Below, one piece after another: positions 24,550-38,432 of a DNA stretch of 64,000 bases. The stretch's first letter is position 1; each line of letters starts with the position of its first letter. A program made the translations under genes and the position numbers. The notes under the pieces were generated by a model that was not told where the DNA came from, did no database searches, and worked only from the letters and a program-made list of their open reading frames with translations. The stretch lies in assembly GCA_036271555.1 (NCBI GenBank), contig DATBAK010000103.1, positions 1 to 64,000 on the forward strand, in the 5' to 3' direction. Source of the DNA: Acidimicrobiia bacterium (GTDB taxonomy: Bacteria > Actinomycetota > Acidimicrobiia > IMCC26256 > PALSA-610).

Positions 24550-25427
24550 GAGCACGGCTGCTGATCACGAGCGCGGCGGTGGTGGTCGCGGTCGCCGCGT
24601 GCAGCTCGAGTGGTTCGAAGGGCGCGCCGCCGACGACCGCACCGACGTCGTCGACCGCCTCGGAGACGACGCTCGGGCCGACGGTCTCCGCACCGGTCAC
24701 ACCGATCACGATCCTCGTGACGAACGACGACGGCTACAACGCGCCTGGGATCGACACGATGGTGGAGGCGCTGCGGAAGCTGCCGCAGGTGACGGTCACG
24801 GTCGTCGCGCCGAAGGCCAACCAGAGCGGCACCGGCGGCAAGACGACGAGCGGTGTGCTGAACGCGCAGAGGCTGAAGACCGCGAGTGGGTATCCCGCGT
24901 ACGCGGTCGACGGCTATCCCGCCGACACGATTCGCTACGCGATCACGTCGGTGTTGACGTCGCCGCCGGACGTCGTCGTGTCGGGGATCAACAACGGGCA
25001 GAACGTCGGACCGTTCATCCACATCTCGGGCACCGTCGGTGCGGCCGAGGCCGCGGCGAACGTCGGTGTGCCCGCGATCGCGGTGAGTCAGGGCTTCGGC
25101 AACCCGCCGGACTTCGCGTCGGCCGCGCGGATCGTCGTCGACTGGATCACCGCGCATCGCGCGTCGTACACCGGCTCGGCCGCGACGCGCGGCGACGTCG
25201 TGAACATCAATGTGCCGACGTGTACCGCAGGATCCGTGCGTGGGGTCCGGCAGGTTCCGGCGGCGACGGACCTCGCCGGGCGCGACATCAACAAGGTCGA
25301 CTGCAGGTCGAAGATCGCGGCACCGAGTGACGACATCGACGCGTTCGTCGCCGGCTTCGCCGCCGTCACCGACCTCGACGCGACCGGCAAGACGGTGACG
25401 TCGACAACGATCTACAACGGCAGCTGA
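24546..25427 (+). CDS. exported lipoprotein of the SurE nucleotidase family
   Basis: 293 aa from GTG 24546. MRAR plus a hydrophobic core ends in VAVAAC, a lipobox with Cys19, then a Ser/Thr/Pro spacer to about 55. The SurE fold follows with metal ligands in ILVTNDDGYNAPG (two Asp), Ser in PKANQSGTGGK, and Asn in SGINNGQNVG. SurE enzymes are normally cytosolic nucleoside 5'-monophosphate phosphatases; a lipid-anchored version suggests extracellular phosphate or nucleotide scavenging (inference). Starting at 24507 instead would put the signal region 13 residues later, which is less natural. Confidence 0.85.
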   Translation: MRARLLITSAAVVVAVAACSSSGSKGAPPTTAPTSSTASETTLGPTVSAPVTPITILVTNDDGYNAPGIDTMVEALRKLPQVTVTVVAPKANQSGTGGKTTSGVLNAQRLKTASGYPAYAVDGYPADTIRYAITSVLTSPPDVVVSGINNGQNVGPFIHISGTVGAAEAAANVGVPAIAVSQGFGNPPDFASAARIVVDWITAHRASYTGSAATRGDVVNINVPTCTAGSVRGVRQVPAATDLAGRDINKVDCRSKIAAPSDDIDAFVAGFAAVTDLDATGKTVTSTTIYNGS

Positions 25428-25428
25428 T

Positions 25429-25857
25429 TCAGTCCGTCGGCGCTTCGCGCACCGGCGTGTTCTGACCGGCTGCGACCCACCACGTGTCGTCGCGGCGCGC
25501 GAGCACGTAGAGCGCCATCTCCGAGAAGCCGTCGTCGTCGAGCGCGACCCGCCGGATCTGCGCGACCGCGACTCCGTCGGCGGGCGTGACCATCTCGACG
25601 AGCTCGAAGCGCGACGCTCGACCGCCGCGTCCTTTCTGCTTCAAGCGAATGTGGATCGCGTGCAGCTGGTCGTAGCCGCGCACGGTCGCACCGAACGGGC
25701 TGCCCCACACGATGTCGCCCGCGAAGTGACGGTTGGTCACATCGGCGTCGTGCGAATCCCAACCCGCCTGCAACTCTGCGATCAACCGGTCGACGGCCGC
25801 ACGCGCGTCGTGCGCGGCCGCGCCGTCGAGGTCGAGGTTCGGGTGGTCCGTGGCCAT
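25429..25857 (-). CDS. SnoaL-like/DUF4440 NTF2-fold protein
   Basis: 142 aa from ATG 25857. The pattern fits a cone-shaped NTF2-like domain: helix DRLIAELQAGWDSHDAD, then NRHFAGDIVWGSPFG, then beta strands ending DDTWWVAAGQNTPV. This matches the SgcJ/EcaC-type subgroup annotated as hypothetical oxidoreductases or isomerase-like proteins. No catalytic residues can be assigned. It converges with the SurE gene with one base between stops. Confidence 0.72.
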   Translation of the reverse strand: MATDHPNLDLDGAAAHDARAAVDRLIAELQAGWDSHDADVTNRHFAGDIVWGSPFGATVRGYDQLHAIHIRLKQKGRGGRASRFELVEMVTPADGVAVAQIRRVALDDDGFSEMALYVLARRDDTWWVAAGQNTPVREAPTD

Positions 25858-25994
25858 GCGGCCGGTGTACCCGCGACGCGCGGACGGGACGCCCGCCGGG
25901 GTGGGGGGCTGCGGACGTCCCGTCCATGAACCGGCCGCCGAGGGGCGGGCGGGGCCGGCTTGCGCGATCGACGAGCGGTGACGCGTCGACGCGC

Positions 25995-26579
25995 TCAGCT
26001 CGCGAGGTCGCCGCCGTGGATCTGGTCCCACGCCCAGCGCGCCGCGTCGCGTCCGACGGCGGGGTGGAACCCGACGGTGCCGAGCGCGCGTTCGACGTGA
26101 TCGAGCTCGTCGCCCTGCTCGAACAGCGTGATCGCGACGCGTCGGGCGCGTCGCTTCGCGAGCTCCAGCGGTCCTTCGGCGACGGTTGCCGCGATCCACT
26201 CGGCGTGGCGCGCCTGCAGCGACGCGGGCAGGCGCTTCACGTGGCGGCGGTTCACCGGCGGCAGGTTGCGCCGGACCCGGATCACCGCCTCGGGCTCGCT
26301 CGTCGCGAGGTCGAACTGCTCGAGCCGGCTCAGGCTGCGACGTAGCGGCGAGCTGTTGCCTTCACGCGGCCCGAGTCCGAGGCACTCCGACGTGGTCGTG
26401 ACGTCGAGCGCCAGACCGTCGGGCGTGCGATCGAAGCGGTCGGCGAGATGACGGAGCAACAGGACCGACGTCGGTCCGAGAGTCGGGAGCCAGAACGTCT
26501 CGACGTACCAACTGCGCGGATCGTGGCCCAGCACGTCGAGTACCGGATCCGTCCACGGTTTCACCATCACCATCGTCAC
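25995..26579 (-). CDS. hypothetical protein, possible winged-helix DNA-binding
   Basis: 194 aa from GTG 26579, chosen because AGGGAG lies 6 nt upstream; ATG 26573 is an alternative. The middle (LLLRHLADRFDRTPDGLALD through SPLRRSLSRLEQFDLA) has the helix-turn-helix spacing of a winged-helix domain, followed by basic helices RRHVKRLPASLQARHAEWIA and KRRARRVAITLFEQGD. No named family is recognised. A good promoter and an inverted repeat across the likely transcription start precede it, in line with an autoregulated repressor, but this is inference. Confidence 0.62.
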   Translation of the reverse strand: MTMVMVKPWTDPVLDVLGHDPRSWYVETFWLPTLGPTSVLLLRHLADRFDRTPDGLALDVTTTSECLGLGPREGNSSPLRRSLSRLEQFDLATSEPEAVIRVRRNLPPVNRRHVKRLPASLQARHAEWIAATVAEGPLELAKRRARRVAITLFEQGDELDHVERALGTVGFHPAVGRDAARWAWDQIHGGDLAS

Positions 26580-26624
26580 GCGTCTCTCCCTCACCTCGGC
26601 TGGTGGCGTGCCTGAACCTGTCAG

Positions 26625-26642
26625 ATCACGTCAGAGTGTGAT
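26625..26642. promoter_or_regulatory. inverted repeat at the transcription start of the 26579 gene
   Basis: ATCAC-N8-GTGAT (26625-26629 and 26638-26642) lies just downstream of the -10 box, a typical repressor position. Confidence 0.4.
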
Positions 26643-26644
26643 GG

Positions 26645-26673
26645 AGTGTAAGAAACGGGATGCGAACGCGCAA
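26645..26673 (-). promoter_or_regulatory. sigma-A-type promoter for the 26579 gene
   Basis: On the minus strand TTGCGC (26673-26668), 17-nt spacer, TACACT (26650-26645). Predicted start near 26638 gives a leader of about 60 nt with an AGGGAG ribosome site. Confidence 0.55.
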
Positions 26674-26746
26674 CCCGGTGCGGGCGCGTCGAAGGGGAGC
26701 GATTCCGGGGGTCGTGATGCGCGCGCGTGCAGGACGCGCGGCGACG

Positions 26747-26920
26747 TCAGTCGGCGGCGGGCTTGGAGGTGGTTTCCTCGTCCTTGTGGCCGTCGACGCC
26801 CTTGCGGAACTCCCGGGACGCCTCGCCGAGCGAGCGCGCCAGCTTCGGCAGCTTGGCCCCGCCGAAGAGGAGCAACGCGATGGCGAGCACGATGAGGAGC
26901 TCGGTCGGTCCTAGATCCAT
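26747..26920 (-). CDS. tatA: TatA twin-arginine translocase pore subunit
   Basis: 57 aa. N-terminal membrane helix with the conserved acidic residue and FGG hinge ([20 protein letters not shown] then [12 protein letters not shown]), an amphipathic helix ([20 protein letters not shown]) and a short charged tail ([13 protein letters not shown]). It forms the protein-conducting assembly for folded Tat substrates with TatC, which is not in this window. GAAGG lies 8 nt upstream of ATG 26920. It is divergent from the methylmalonyl-CoA mutase gene. Confidence 0.92.
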   Translation of the reverse strand: MDLGPTELLIVLAIALLLFGGAKLPKLARSLGEASREFRKGVDGHKDEETTSKPAAD

Positions 26921-27020
26921 GACACAACCTTCTCTGTGCGGTTGCCCACCGACTCGGCCATGTTACCGCCGACCTGTAGCGATTCGTACGCCGGCTCGGA
27001 GCGCGAACCGGGCATTCCTC

Positions 27021-27026
27021 TACCCT
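27021..27026 (+). promoter_or_regulatory. -10 box for leaderless mutase transcript
   Basis: TACCCT lies 8 nt before ATG 27035. It fixes the start over the longer in-frame extension that begins at 26936. Confidence 0.5.
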
Positions 27027-27034
27027 TCCGCACC

Positions 27035-29182
<2,148 letters not shown>

Positions 29183-29279
29183 GCGAGCGAGTCTTCGCGG
29201 CCGCGCTCCGCGGATGGCCGTCGACGCGAGCGAGCGGGGCCCGAGCGGCCCGGCGCCGTTGGCGCCAGGAGCGGGAGGC

Positions 29280-30245
29280 GTGAGCGAGCTCGGCGACGCG
29301 CTCCGGCGCGGTGATCGCCGCAGCTTGGCGCGCGCGATCACGCTCGTGGAGTCGACCCGACCCGATCACCGCGACGAAGCGGTCGCGCTCCTCGACGAGC
29401 TGCTCCCCGCGACCGGCGGTTCCGTGCGCGTCGGCATCAGCGGCGCGCCGGGCGCGGGCAAGTCGACGTTCATCGAGGCGCTCGGACTGCACCTGATCGA
29501 TGGCGGCCACCGCCTCGCGGTGCTCGCGGTCGACCCGTCGAGCACGCGCAGCGGCGGGTCGATCCTCGGCGACAAGACGCGCATGGAGGAGCTCTCGCGC
29601 CGAGCCGAGGCGTTCATCCGCCCGTCGCCGTCGGGAGGAACCCTCGGCGGCGTCGCCCGCCGCACTCGTGAAGCGCTGCTCCTGTGCGAGGCCGCGGGAC
29701 ACGACGTCGTGCTCGTCGAGACCGTCGGCGTCGGCCAGAGCGAGGTCGCGGTCGCGGGCATGGTCGATGGGTTCGTGCTCCTGCTCGCGCCGGGCGCGGG
29801 CGACGACCTGCAGGGCGTGAAGCGCGGCATCGTCGAGCTCGCCGACATCGTCGTCGTCAACAAGGCCGACGGCGACCTCGCGGCCGCGGCCGAACGCACG
29901 GCCGCCGACTACGCGAACGCGTTGCACTTCCTGCGCTCGCGCACCGAGGGCTGGGAGGTGCGGGTCGAGCGCACGTCGGCGTTGCTCGGCGAGGGCATCG
30001 ACCGCGTGTGGACCGCGATCGAGGCGCACCGGACTGCGTTGTCAAAGACCGGGCTCCTGGAGGAGCGGCGCGCGGACCAGGCACGCGAGTGGATGTGGTC
30101 GGAGGTCCACGACGGGCTGGTGGACGCGCGGACCGGCGATCCGGCGGTGGCGGGGGAGTTGCGGGAGCTCGAAGCGGACGTGCGGGCGGGCACGATCTCG
30201 CCGACGGCCGCCGCGCAGCGGATCCTGCGGCGCTTCCTCGACTGA
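29280..30245 (+). CDS. meaB: MeaB/ArgK-type GTPase chaperone of methylmalonyl-CoA mutase
   Basis: 321 aa from GTG 29280, chosen because AGGAG (29267-29271) is 8 nt upstream and the first residues ([24 protein letters not shown]) match the family; an ATG at 29214 would add 22 Pro/Gly-rich residues derived from repeat sequence. Walker [11 protein letters not shown], Mg-binding [28 protein letters not shown] and the base-specific NKAD are all visible. It gates B12 loading and protects the mutase. The 97-nt gap after the mutase contains GCGAGCG repeat-like sequence. Confidence 0.93.
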   Translation: MSELGDALRRGDRRSLARAITLVESTRPDHRDEAVALLDELLPATGGSVRVGISGAPGAGKSTFIEALGLHLIDGGHRLAVLAVDPSSTRSGGSILGDKTRMEELSRRAEAFIRPSPSGGTLGGVARRTREALLLCEAAGHDVVLVETVGVGQSEVAVAGMVDGFVLLLAPGAGDDLQGVKRGIVELADIVVVNKADGDLAAAAERTAADYANALHFLRSRTEGWEVRVERTSALLGEGIDRVWTAIEAHRTALSKTGLLEERRADQAREWMWSEVHDGLVDARTGDPAVAGELRELEADVRAGTISPTAAAQRILRRFLD

Positions 30246-30255
30246 AGCCGAACCG

Positions 30256-30459
30256 CTACCCGGCGATCTTGTCGTGGGGGGCGAGGGGTTGGGGCGGACG
30301 GGCCCGGCGCAGGATCTCACGGGCCTCCGCGACCCCCTGGCGACCGATGCGACGGGTGCGGGCGTCGAGCTGCCACGCCCGGGGGTTGCTGCGGCCACCG
30401 TCGAGCAGACGGAGCTGCGTGCTCTCGGCGGCCGGCTCGGGGATCTGCCTGGTGGTCAT
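30256..30459 (-). CDS. small conserved-looking basic protein, unknown function
   Basis: 67 aa from ATG 30459: TTRQIPEPAAESTQLRLLDG, then WQLDARTRRIGRQGVAEARE and a Pro/Arg tail. The middle segment resembles a small hypothetical protein common in actinobacteria (from memory). A CATACT box 6 nt upstream suggests a leaderless transcript, though it departs from TANNNT. It converges with meaB, 10 nt away. Confidence 0.55.
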   Translation of the reverse strand: MTTRQIPEPAAESTQLRLLDGGRSNPRAWQLDARTRRIGRQGVAEAREILRRARPPQPLAPHDKIAG

Positions 30460-30488
30460 GGTGTGAGTATGACCAGGGGGTGTGACAG

Positions 30489-31952
30489 TTATTCCGGGCC
30501 CGGGCGGAGATCGCCCTCGGACGAGCCGGCCGCACGCGGGAGGCCGACCGGATCGAGGTACTCGCCGACGAGCGTGCGGGTCCACCACGCGCCCGTCTGC
30601 CGCCGCTCGGCGGGCGTCGTGAAGGCGTAGCGGTACAGCCGGGCGCGCACGAATCTGGGCGGCGCGTCGGCGAACGGATCGGTGCGGAGCAGCCTGCGGG
30701 CGTCGCGGTCGCCGGTGAGGAGCTTCGCCACGAAGCCGGTCAGCCACGGCGGCACACGGGGCGAGAGCGCCGCGAACCACATCATCCAGTCGAGGCGCAG
30801 GTGGTACGGCGCGATCTGGGGCGGCCGCCGCATCGGATCACCGGGCTTGCCCTTGAACTCGTACGCCGTCCACGTCGCCGTCGCCGTGAGCTCGGCATCG
30901 CGCGTCCCCTCGAGGACGATCTCGTGACGCACGCGCGTGATCGAGCCGAACGCGCCGTACGTGTTGACGAGATGCCATGGATCGAAGCTCGCGTTCATCA
31001 GCTGTCGACGCGACGCGAGGTTGCGAGCCGGTCGCCAGCTCTTCAACGCGATCAGTGCGAGCAGCGCGAACACGACGATCTCGAACCACCCGGCCGGGCT
31101 CGCGGTGTGTAACGGCGTGATCGGGATCGCGCGATGCAGCAGGCCGTCACCGACCGCGCTCACCGCGAGCGTGATCGTGATGAAGTTGAGCCAGGAGAAG
31201 TTGCCGCTTCCGACCAGCCACAGCTGCGTGACGATGATCGCGAGCGCGGCCGCTCCCGCGACCGGTTGCGGCGTGAAGAGCAACCACGGCAGGACGAGCT
31301 GCGCGCCGTGATTGGCAATCACCTCGACCTTGTGCAGCCGGTCGGGAAGGTGGTGGAAGTACCAGCTCAACGCGTTCGGCATCGGCTGGGTCTCGTGGTG
31401 ATATCGAAGGCAGGTGAAGTCACGCCAGCAGCGATCGCCGCGGATCTTGATCAGACCCGCACCGAACTCGACGCGGAACAGCAGCCAGCGGATGAGCCAC
31501 AGCCCGATCGTCGGCGGCGCGCTGTGCGCGGGACCGAGGAAGATCGCGAGGAAGCCGGTCTCGAGCAGCAGCGTCTCCCAACCGAACCCGTACCAGGTCT
31601 GCCCGACGTTCACGATCGACAGATAGAGCGCCCAGAGCGCGAGCCAGACGAGCATCGCCGTCCAGAGCGGCGCGCGGTCGACGACGCCGACGAGCACCGC
31701 GGCCGACGCGAGCATGCCGGCAATCGAGACGGTCTCGAACCCGGCGTCCGAATAGCGCCAGTGGAAGATGCTCGGCGCGCGCTCGAAGGGGACGCGCGCG
31801 ACGAAGTCGGGGATCGGAAGGATCCCGCGCGAGCCGAGCAGCGCCCGGAACTGGTTGCGTGCGACGAGGAACGCGATGCAGTAGATCGCCGCGAGCGCCC
31901 GCTCGAACACGAGGCGGCTCTCCCAGTAGCCGGTCGCGGAGAACCCGTGCAC
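30489..31952 (-). CDS. lipase maturation factor family membrane protein
   Basis: 487 aa from GTG 31952; a longer frame to ATG 32015 adds 21 basic residues and overlaps the iscS start, so is less likely. It has the LMF pattern: repeated helices, the loop FRALLGSRGILPIPDF after the first helix, QTWYGFGWETLLLETGFLA, IKIRGDRCWRDFTCLRYHHE, and a C-terminal soluble region with RLDWMMWFAAL and LLTGDRDARRLLRTDPF. Eukaryotic Lmf1 helps lipases fold in the ER; the bacterial role is not known. Divergent from iscS. Confidence 0.85.
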   Translation of the reverse strand: MHGFSATGYWESRLVFERALAAIYCIAFLVARNQFRALLGSRGILPIPDFVARVPFERAPSIFHWRYSDAGFETVSIAGMLASAAVLVGVVDRAPLWTAMLVWLALWALYLSIVNVGQTWYGFGWETLLLETGFLAIFLGPAHSAPPTIGLWLIRWLLFRVEFGAGLIKIRGDRCWRDFTCLRYHHETQPMPNALSWYFHHLPDRLHKVEVIANHGAQLVLPWLLFTPQPVAGAAALAIIVTQLWLVGSGNFSWLNFITITLAVSAVGDGLLHRAIPITPLHTASPAGWFEIVVFALLALIALKSWRPARNLASRRQLMNASFDPWHLVNTYGAFGSITRVRHEIVLEGTRDAELTATATWTAYEFKGKPGDPMRRPPQIAPYHLRLDWMMWFAALSPRVPPWLTGFVAKLLTGDRDARRLLRTDPFADAPPRFVRARLYRYAFTTPAERRQTGAWWTRTLVGEYLDPVGLPRAAGSSEGDLRPGPE

Positions 31953-32001
31953 GGCCGCACGGCCTACCCACCTCGCTGACCGACGACGCCCCGACGGGTC
32001 G

Positions 32002-32007
32002 TACCAT
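32002..32007 (+). promoter_or_regulatory. -10 box for leaderless iscS transcript
   Basis: TACCAT lies 6 nt before ATG 32014. Confidence 0.5.
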
Positions 32008-32013
32008 CTCGCC

Positions 32014-33171
32014 ATGGCGTATCTCGATCACGCCGCGTCGACGCCGATGCGTGAGGCCGCGGTCGCGGCAATGGAGCCGTTCCTCACGCACCACGCGGCG
32101 AACCCGTCGGGCGGCCATCGCGCCTCGCAGGCTGCGAAGAACGCGCTCGAAGAGGCGCGCGAGCGCGTCGCCGCACTGCTCGGCGCGACACCGGCCGAGA
32201 TCGTGTTCACCGGCGGCGGCAGCGAGGGCGACAACCTCGCGGTGAAGGGCGCGGCCTGGGCCGCGGCCGATCGCGGCGATGCCGACGGCGTGGTGACAAC
32301 CGGCATCGAGCACAAGGCGGTGCTCGGCGCCGCGCACCGGCTGGAGCGCAACGGCGCGCGGGCAACCTTCGTGCCCGCGACGATCGCGGGAACCGTCGAC
32401 CTCGACCACCTCGCGGACGCGCTCGACGCGCGCACCGCGGTCGTGTCGGTGATGCTCGTGAACAACGAGACGGGCATCGTGCAGCCACTCGACGACGTGG
32501 CTGCGCTCGTCCGCGAGTGTGCGCCGCGCGCCGCGCTGCACACCGACGCGGTGCAGGCGCCGCAATGGCTCGACGTCGGCGCAGCCGCGGCGGTCGCGGA
32601 TCTCGTTGTGGTCTCCGGTCACAAGTTCGGTGGCCCGAAGGGCGTGGGCGCGCTCGTGCGTCGGCGCGACGTCGCGCTCGTTCCGCTCGTCGAGGGCGGC
32701 GGGCACGAGTGGGGACTGCGCGCGGGCACACAGAACGTCGCGGGCATCGTCGCCTTCGCGACCGCGCTCGCGGAGACGCACGCGAACCGCGAGACCGAGA
32801 TCGCGCGCATCACGATGCTGCGCGATCGACTCGACGCGGGGTTGCGCGCCGCGGTTCCCGACATGGTCGTCAACGGTGATCCTGCGCGGCGGGTCGGCGG
32901 TCTGCTGCACGTCGCGTTCCCCGGTGTCGAAGCCGAGACGTTGCTCGTCGCGCTCGATCAGCTCGGCATCGAGGCCGCGTCGGGCTCGGCGTGCTCGTCG
33001 GGCGCGATCGATCCGTCCCACGTGCTCGTCGCGATGGGTCTCGACGCCGACCTCGCGCGCGCGTCGGTGCGCTTCAGCCTTGGATACGCATCGACCGCGG
33101 CCGACGTCGACGCCGCGCTGGACGCGGTGCCGCGCGCGGTGGCGAGCCTGCGCGCCGCGAGCACGGTCTGA
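32014..33171 (+). CDS. iscS: cysteine desulfurase (IscS/NifS class)
   Basis: 385 aa PLP enzyme. DHAASTPMR at the N-terminus, the PLP lysine in SGHKFGGPKG, and the mobile-loop catalytic cysteine in ASGSACSSGAIDPSHV. It releases sulfur from cysteine as a persulfide for thiouridine and Fe-S synthesis. It is directly followed by mnmA (5-nt gap), so one output is tRNA 2-thiouridine. The same pair is Rv3025c-Rv3024c in M. tuberculosis. Confidence 0.94.
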   Translation: MAYLDHAASTPMREAAVAAMEPFLTHHAANPSGGHRASQAAKNALEEARERVAALLGATPAEIVFTGGGSEGDNLAVKGAAWAAADRGDADGVVTTGIEHKAVLGAAHRLERNGARATFVPATIAGTVDLDHLADALDARTAVVSVMLVNNETGIVQPLDDVAALVRECAPRAALHTDAVQAPQWLDVGAAAAVADLVVVSGHKFGGPKGVGALVRRRDVALVPLVEGGGHEWGLRAGTQNVAGIVAFATALAETHANRETEIARITMLRDRLDAGLRAAVPDMVVNGDPARRVGGLLHVAFPGVEAETLLVALDQLGIEAASGSACSSGAIDPSHVLVAMGLDADLARASVRFSLGYASTAADVDAALDAVPRAVASLRAASTV

Positions 33172-33176
33172 ATCGC

Positions 33177-34226
33177 ATGGCCGAGCGCGTGCTCGTCGCG
33201 ATGAGCGGCGGTGTCGACTCGTCGGTGGCCGCGGCGCGTCTCGTCGACGAGGGACACGAGGTCGCGGGGGTCACGCTGAAGCTCTGGGGCGGTCCGAGCG
33301 ACTCGGGGTGCTGCAGTGTCGCCGATGTCGAGGACGCCCGGCGCGTCGCCGCGCAGCTCGGCATCCCGCACTACGTGTTCAACCTGACCGACGCGTTCGA
33401 GCGTCACGTCGTCGATCCGTACGTCGACGCGCATGCGCACGCGCGCACGCCGAACCCGTGTGTGGAGTGCAACCGCGCGATCAAGTTCGGCGCGCTCTTC
33501 GAACGGATGCACGCGCTCGGCTTCGACGCGCTGGCGACGGGTCATCACGCGCGCGTCGTCCGCACGGATCGCGGACCGCGCCTCGCGCGCGGTCACGACC
33601 GTGCCAAGGACCAGTCGTACGTGCTCTACATGCTCGGACGGCGGCATCTCGAGCGCACGCGACTGCCGGTCGGTGAGATGACGAAGGCGGACGTGCGCGC
33701 GGAAGCCGCGCGCTGCGGCCTGCGTACCGCGACGAAGGCCGAGAGCATGGACGTCTGCTTCATCACTCGCGGCGATCGGCTCGACTTCCTCGCGCAGCGC
33801 ATGCCATCACGGCCGCGGCCGGGCGCGATCGTCGACGTCGACGGCGCGCCGATCGGACAGCACGACGGCGCCGAGCGCTTCACGATCGGTCAGCGCCGCG
33901 GCACCGGCGTGGCCGCGGGCGAGCGCCGCTTCGTCGTCGATGTCGACGCAACGACGGCGACCGTCACCATGGGTCGGCGCGAAGACCTGTTGCGCGAGGC
34001 CGTCGAGCTCGACGACCTCGTGATCGACCCTTCGATCGATTCGCCGGCTCGCGTGGTCGCGCAGTCGCGTGCGCACGGCGACCCGGTTCCCGCGCGCCTG
34101 CAGCGCGGCGAAGGCGCGCGCGCGACGGTCGAGTGGGAGACACCGCAGTCGCGCGTCGCTCCGGGTCAGGTCGTCGCGCTCTACGACGGCGACCTGCTCG
34201 TCGGAGGTGGGATCGCGACGGGCTGA
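33177..34226 (+). CDS. mnmA: tRNA-specific 2-thiouridylase
   Basis: 349 aa. The PP-loop AMSGGVDSSVAA binds ATP. Catalytic cysteines are in TPNPCVECNRAIKF and MDVCFI. GHHARV and KDQSYVLYML are conserved tRNA/ATP contacts, and a C-terminal beta-barrel starts near 255 (GQRRGTGVA). It adds the 2-thio group to U34 of Lys, Glu and Gln tRNAs with sulfur from IscS. A CCS pair at GCCSVADVEDA is typical of actinobacterial MnmA. Confidence 0.94.
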   Translation: MAERVLVAMSGGVDSSVAAARLVDEGHEVAGVTLKLWGGPSDSGCCSVADVEDARRVAAQLGIPHYVFNLTDAFERHVVDPYVDAHAHARTPNPCVECNRAIKFGALFERMHALGFDALATGHHARVVRTDRGPRLARGHDRAKDQSYVLYMLGRRHLERTRLPVGEMTKADVRAEAARCGLRTATKAESMDVCFITRGDRLDFLAQRMPSRPRPGAIVDVDGAPIGQHDGAERFTIGQRRGTGVAAGERRFVVDVDATTATVTMGRREDLLREAVELDDLVIDPSIDSPARVVAQSRAHGDPVPARLQRGEGARATVEWETPQSRVAPGQVVALYDGDLLVGGGIATG

Positions 34227-34230
34227 GCCC

Positions 34231-34306
34231 GCGAGCGCAGCGAGCGGGGCGGCCCGACGTTGTCGCATCCCGCGTCACGGAGCGGCGAGCGCAGCGAGCG
34301 CGACCA
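34231..34306 (+). repeat. two dispersed GCGAGCG repeats in the mnmA/membrane-gene convergent gap
   Basis: A short copy GCGAGCGCAGCGAGCGGGGC at 34231-34252 and a full core at 34280-34306 whose 27 nt match the copy at 17244-17270 exactly. The 90-nt gap holds no gene. Confidence 0.75.
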
Positions 34307-34316
34307 GAGAAACCGA

Positions 34317-35153
34317 TCAGCCGACGCTGATGCGGTGCGCGGCCGCGGCCGCGAGTACGGCCGCCGGTCGGAGCGGCGTCACGCGCAAGCGGTCGGCATC
34401 GACCGTCGTCTGACCGCGGCCGGCGCGACGAACGAACGATCCCGGCTCGTTACAGGTGATGAGCAAGGGGCGGGCGCCGAGCGCGAAAGCCGCCGACGCT
34501 CGTTCGAGCGACGCGATCTGCTCGCGTGGGAGCAGCACCGCGTCGGGAAACGCGAGCGGATCGACGACGACGAGGCCCGCGGGGACGAGCACGATCCAGC
34601 GCCGGTCGAGGCTGACGAGCGCGCGCCCGAGCACGAACGCGAGTGGCGCGCCGATCACGACCGCGGCGATGCCTGCGCCGATGTCGCCGTTCGCGAGCAG
34701 CAGCGGTCCCGACGCGATCGCGGCGGCCATCAGCGCCGCGCTCACCGGCAGCGGCGCGATCAACAACGGCATCGGCGCGCGCAGCGGAAATCGTTGTTCC
34801 GGTCCGTACGCGGTGCTCGCGGTGCACGCGTGCGCGACGGCCGATGAGAGCGCGCTCACGAGCGCGAGGATCGACGTGGCGATCGCGAGCGCGGCGGTCG
34901 CGGCCGGCGCCGACCATGCGCTCACGATCGTCAGCGCGACCGCGCTCGGCGCGACGACGCGCAGGATCGTGAATCCCCACGGTCGGGTCGTGAGCAACGC
35001 GATCAACCCCGCGAACCACGCGAGCCACAGCAACACCGCGACGACGACCTGTGGTGCGCGCGACCATGACTGGAACGTTTCGCCAAGTGCGGAACCGGTT
35101 GTGATCGGAAGCACGATCCACGCGATCCGCGCGGTCCACATCCACGGTCGCAT
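34317..35153 (-). CDS. membrane protein of unknown function
   Basis: 278 aa from ATG 35153. N-terminal half with about six hydrophobic segments (IAWIVLPITTGSAL, VVVAVLLWLAWFAGLIALL, ILALVSALSSAVAHACT, PLPVSAALMAAAIASG, GAGIAAVVIGAPLAFVLG). The C-terminal 90 residues are soluble and read like a PH-like membrane-associated domain (DRRWIVLVPAGLVVVDPL ... LLPREQIASLERA). Function is not recognised. It is divergent from the MetE-like gene and converges with mnmA. Confidence 0.7.
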   Translation of the reverse strand: MRPWMWTARIAWIVLPITTGSALGETFQSWSRAPQVVVAVLLWLAWFAGLIALLTTRPWGFTILRVVAPSAVALTIVSAWSAPAATAALAIATSILALVSALSSAVAHACTASTAYGPEQRFPLRAPMPLLIAPLPVSAALMAAAIASGPLLLANGDIGAGIAAVVIGAPLAFVLGRALVSLDRRWIVLVPAGLVVVDPLAFPDAVLLPREQIASLERASAAFALGARPLLITCNEPGSFVRRAGRGQTTVDADRLRVTPLRPAAVLAAAAAHRISVG

Positions 35154-35254
35154 CCGCGTGTGATTTCCTGACGTATCGCGCGCTGGTCGCGTCGGCTGCG
35201 GCTGCTCCAGAACCAAGCGTCGGCTCCGTTGGCCGGTCGGCAGAAGGTCGTCCG

Positions 35255-35260
35255 TATACT
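35255..35260 (+). promoter_or_regulatory. -10 box of MetE-like gene
   Basis: TATACT, near-consensus, lies 9 nt before ATG 35270. No convincing -35 at the usual distance. Confidence 0.5.
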
Positions 35261-35269
35261 ACGGAACTC

Positions 35270-38351
<3,082 letters not shown>

Positions 38352-38355
38352 GTGC

Positions 38356-38377
38356 GCGAGCGGAGCGAGCGGCGCGG
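38356..38377 (+). repeat. dispersed GCGAGCG repeat after ligA
   Basis: GCGAGCGGAGCGAGCGGCGC in the 81-nt convergent gap after ligA; short member of the family. Confidence 0.6.
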
Positions 38378-38432
38378 CCTCGATCGTCGGCAGAGGCGTC
38401 ATCGAGGGCGAAGCGTGCGCGCCCGATCGAAA

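Noticed and set aside
26595-26746. tRNA-like gene between the regulator gene and tatA
   Set aside because: No cloverleaf or T-loop could be found; the segment is explained by a promoter and inverted repeat.
26936-27034. N-terminal extension of methylmalonyl-CoA mutase
   Set aside because: The extra 33 residues match nothing in the family, and a -10 box lies inside this stretch.
31953-32015. Longer start of the lipase maturation factor at 32015
   Set aside because: It would overlap the iscS start and add basic residues outside the family; GTG 31952 is more natural.
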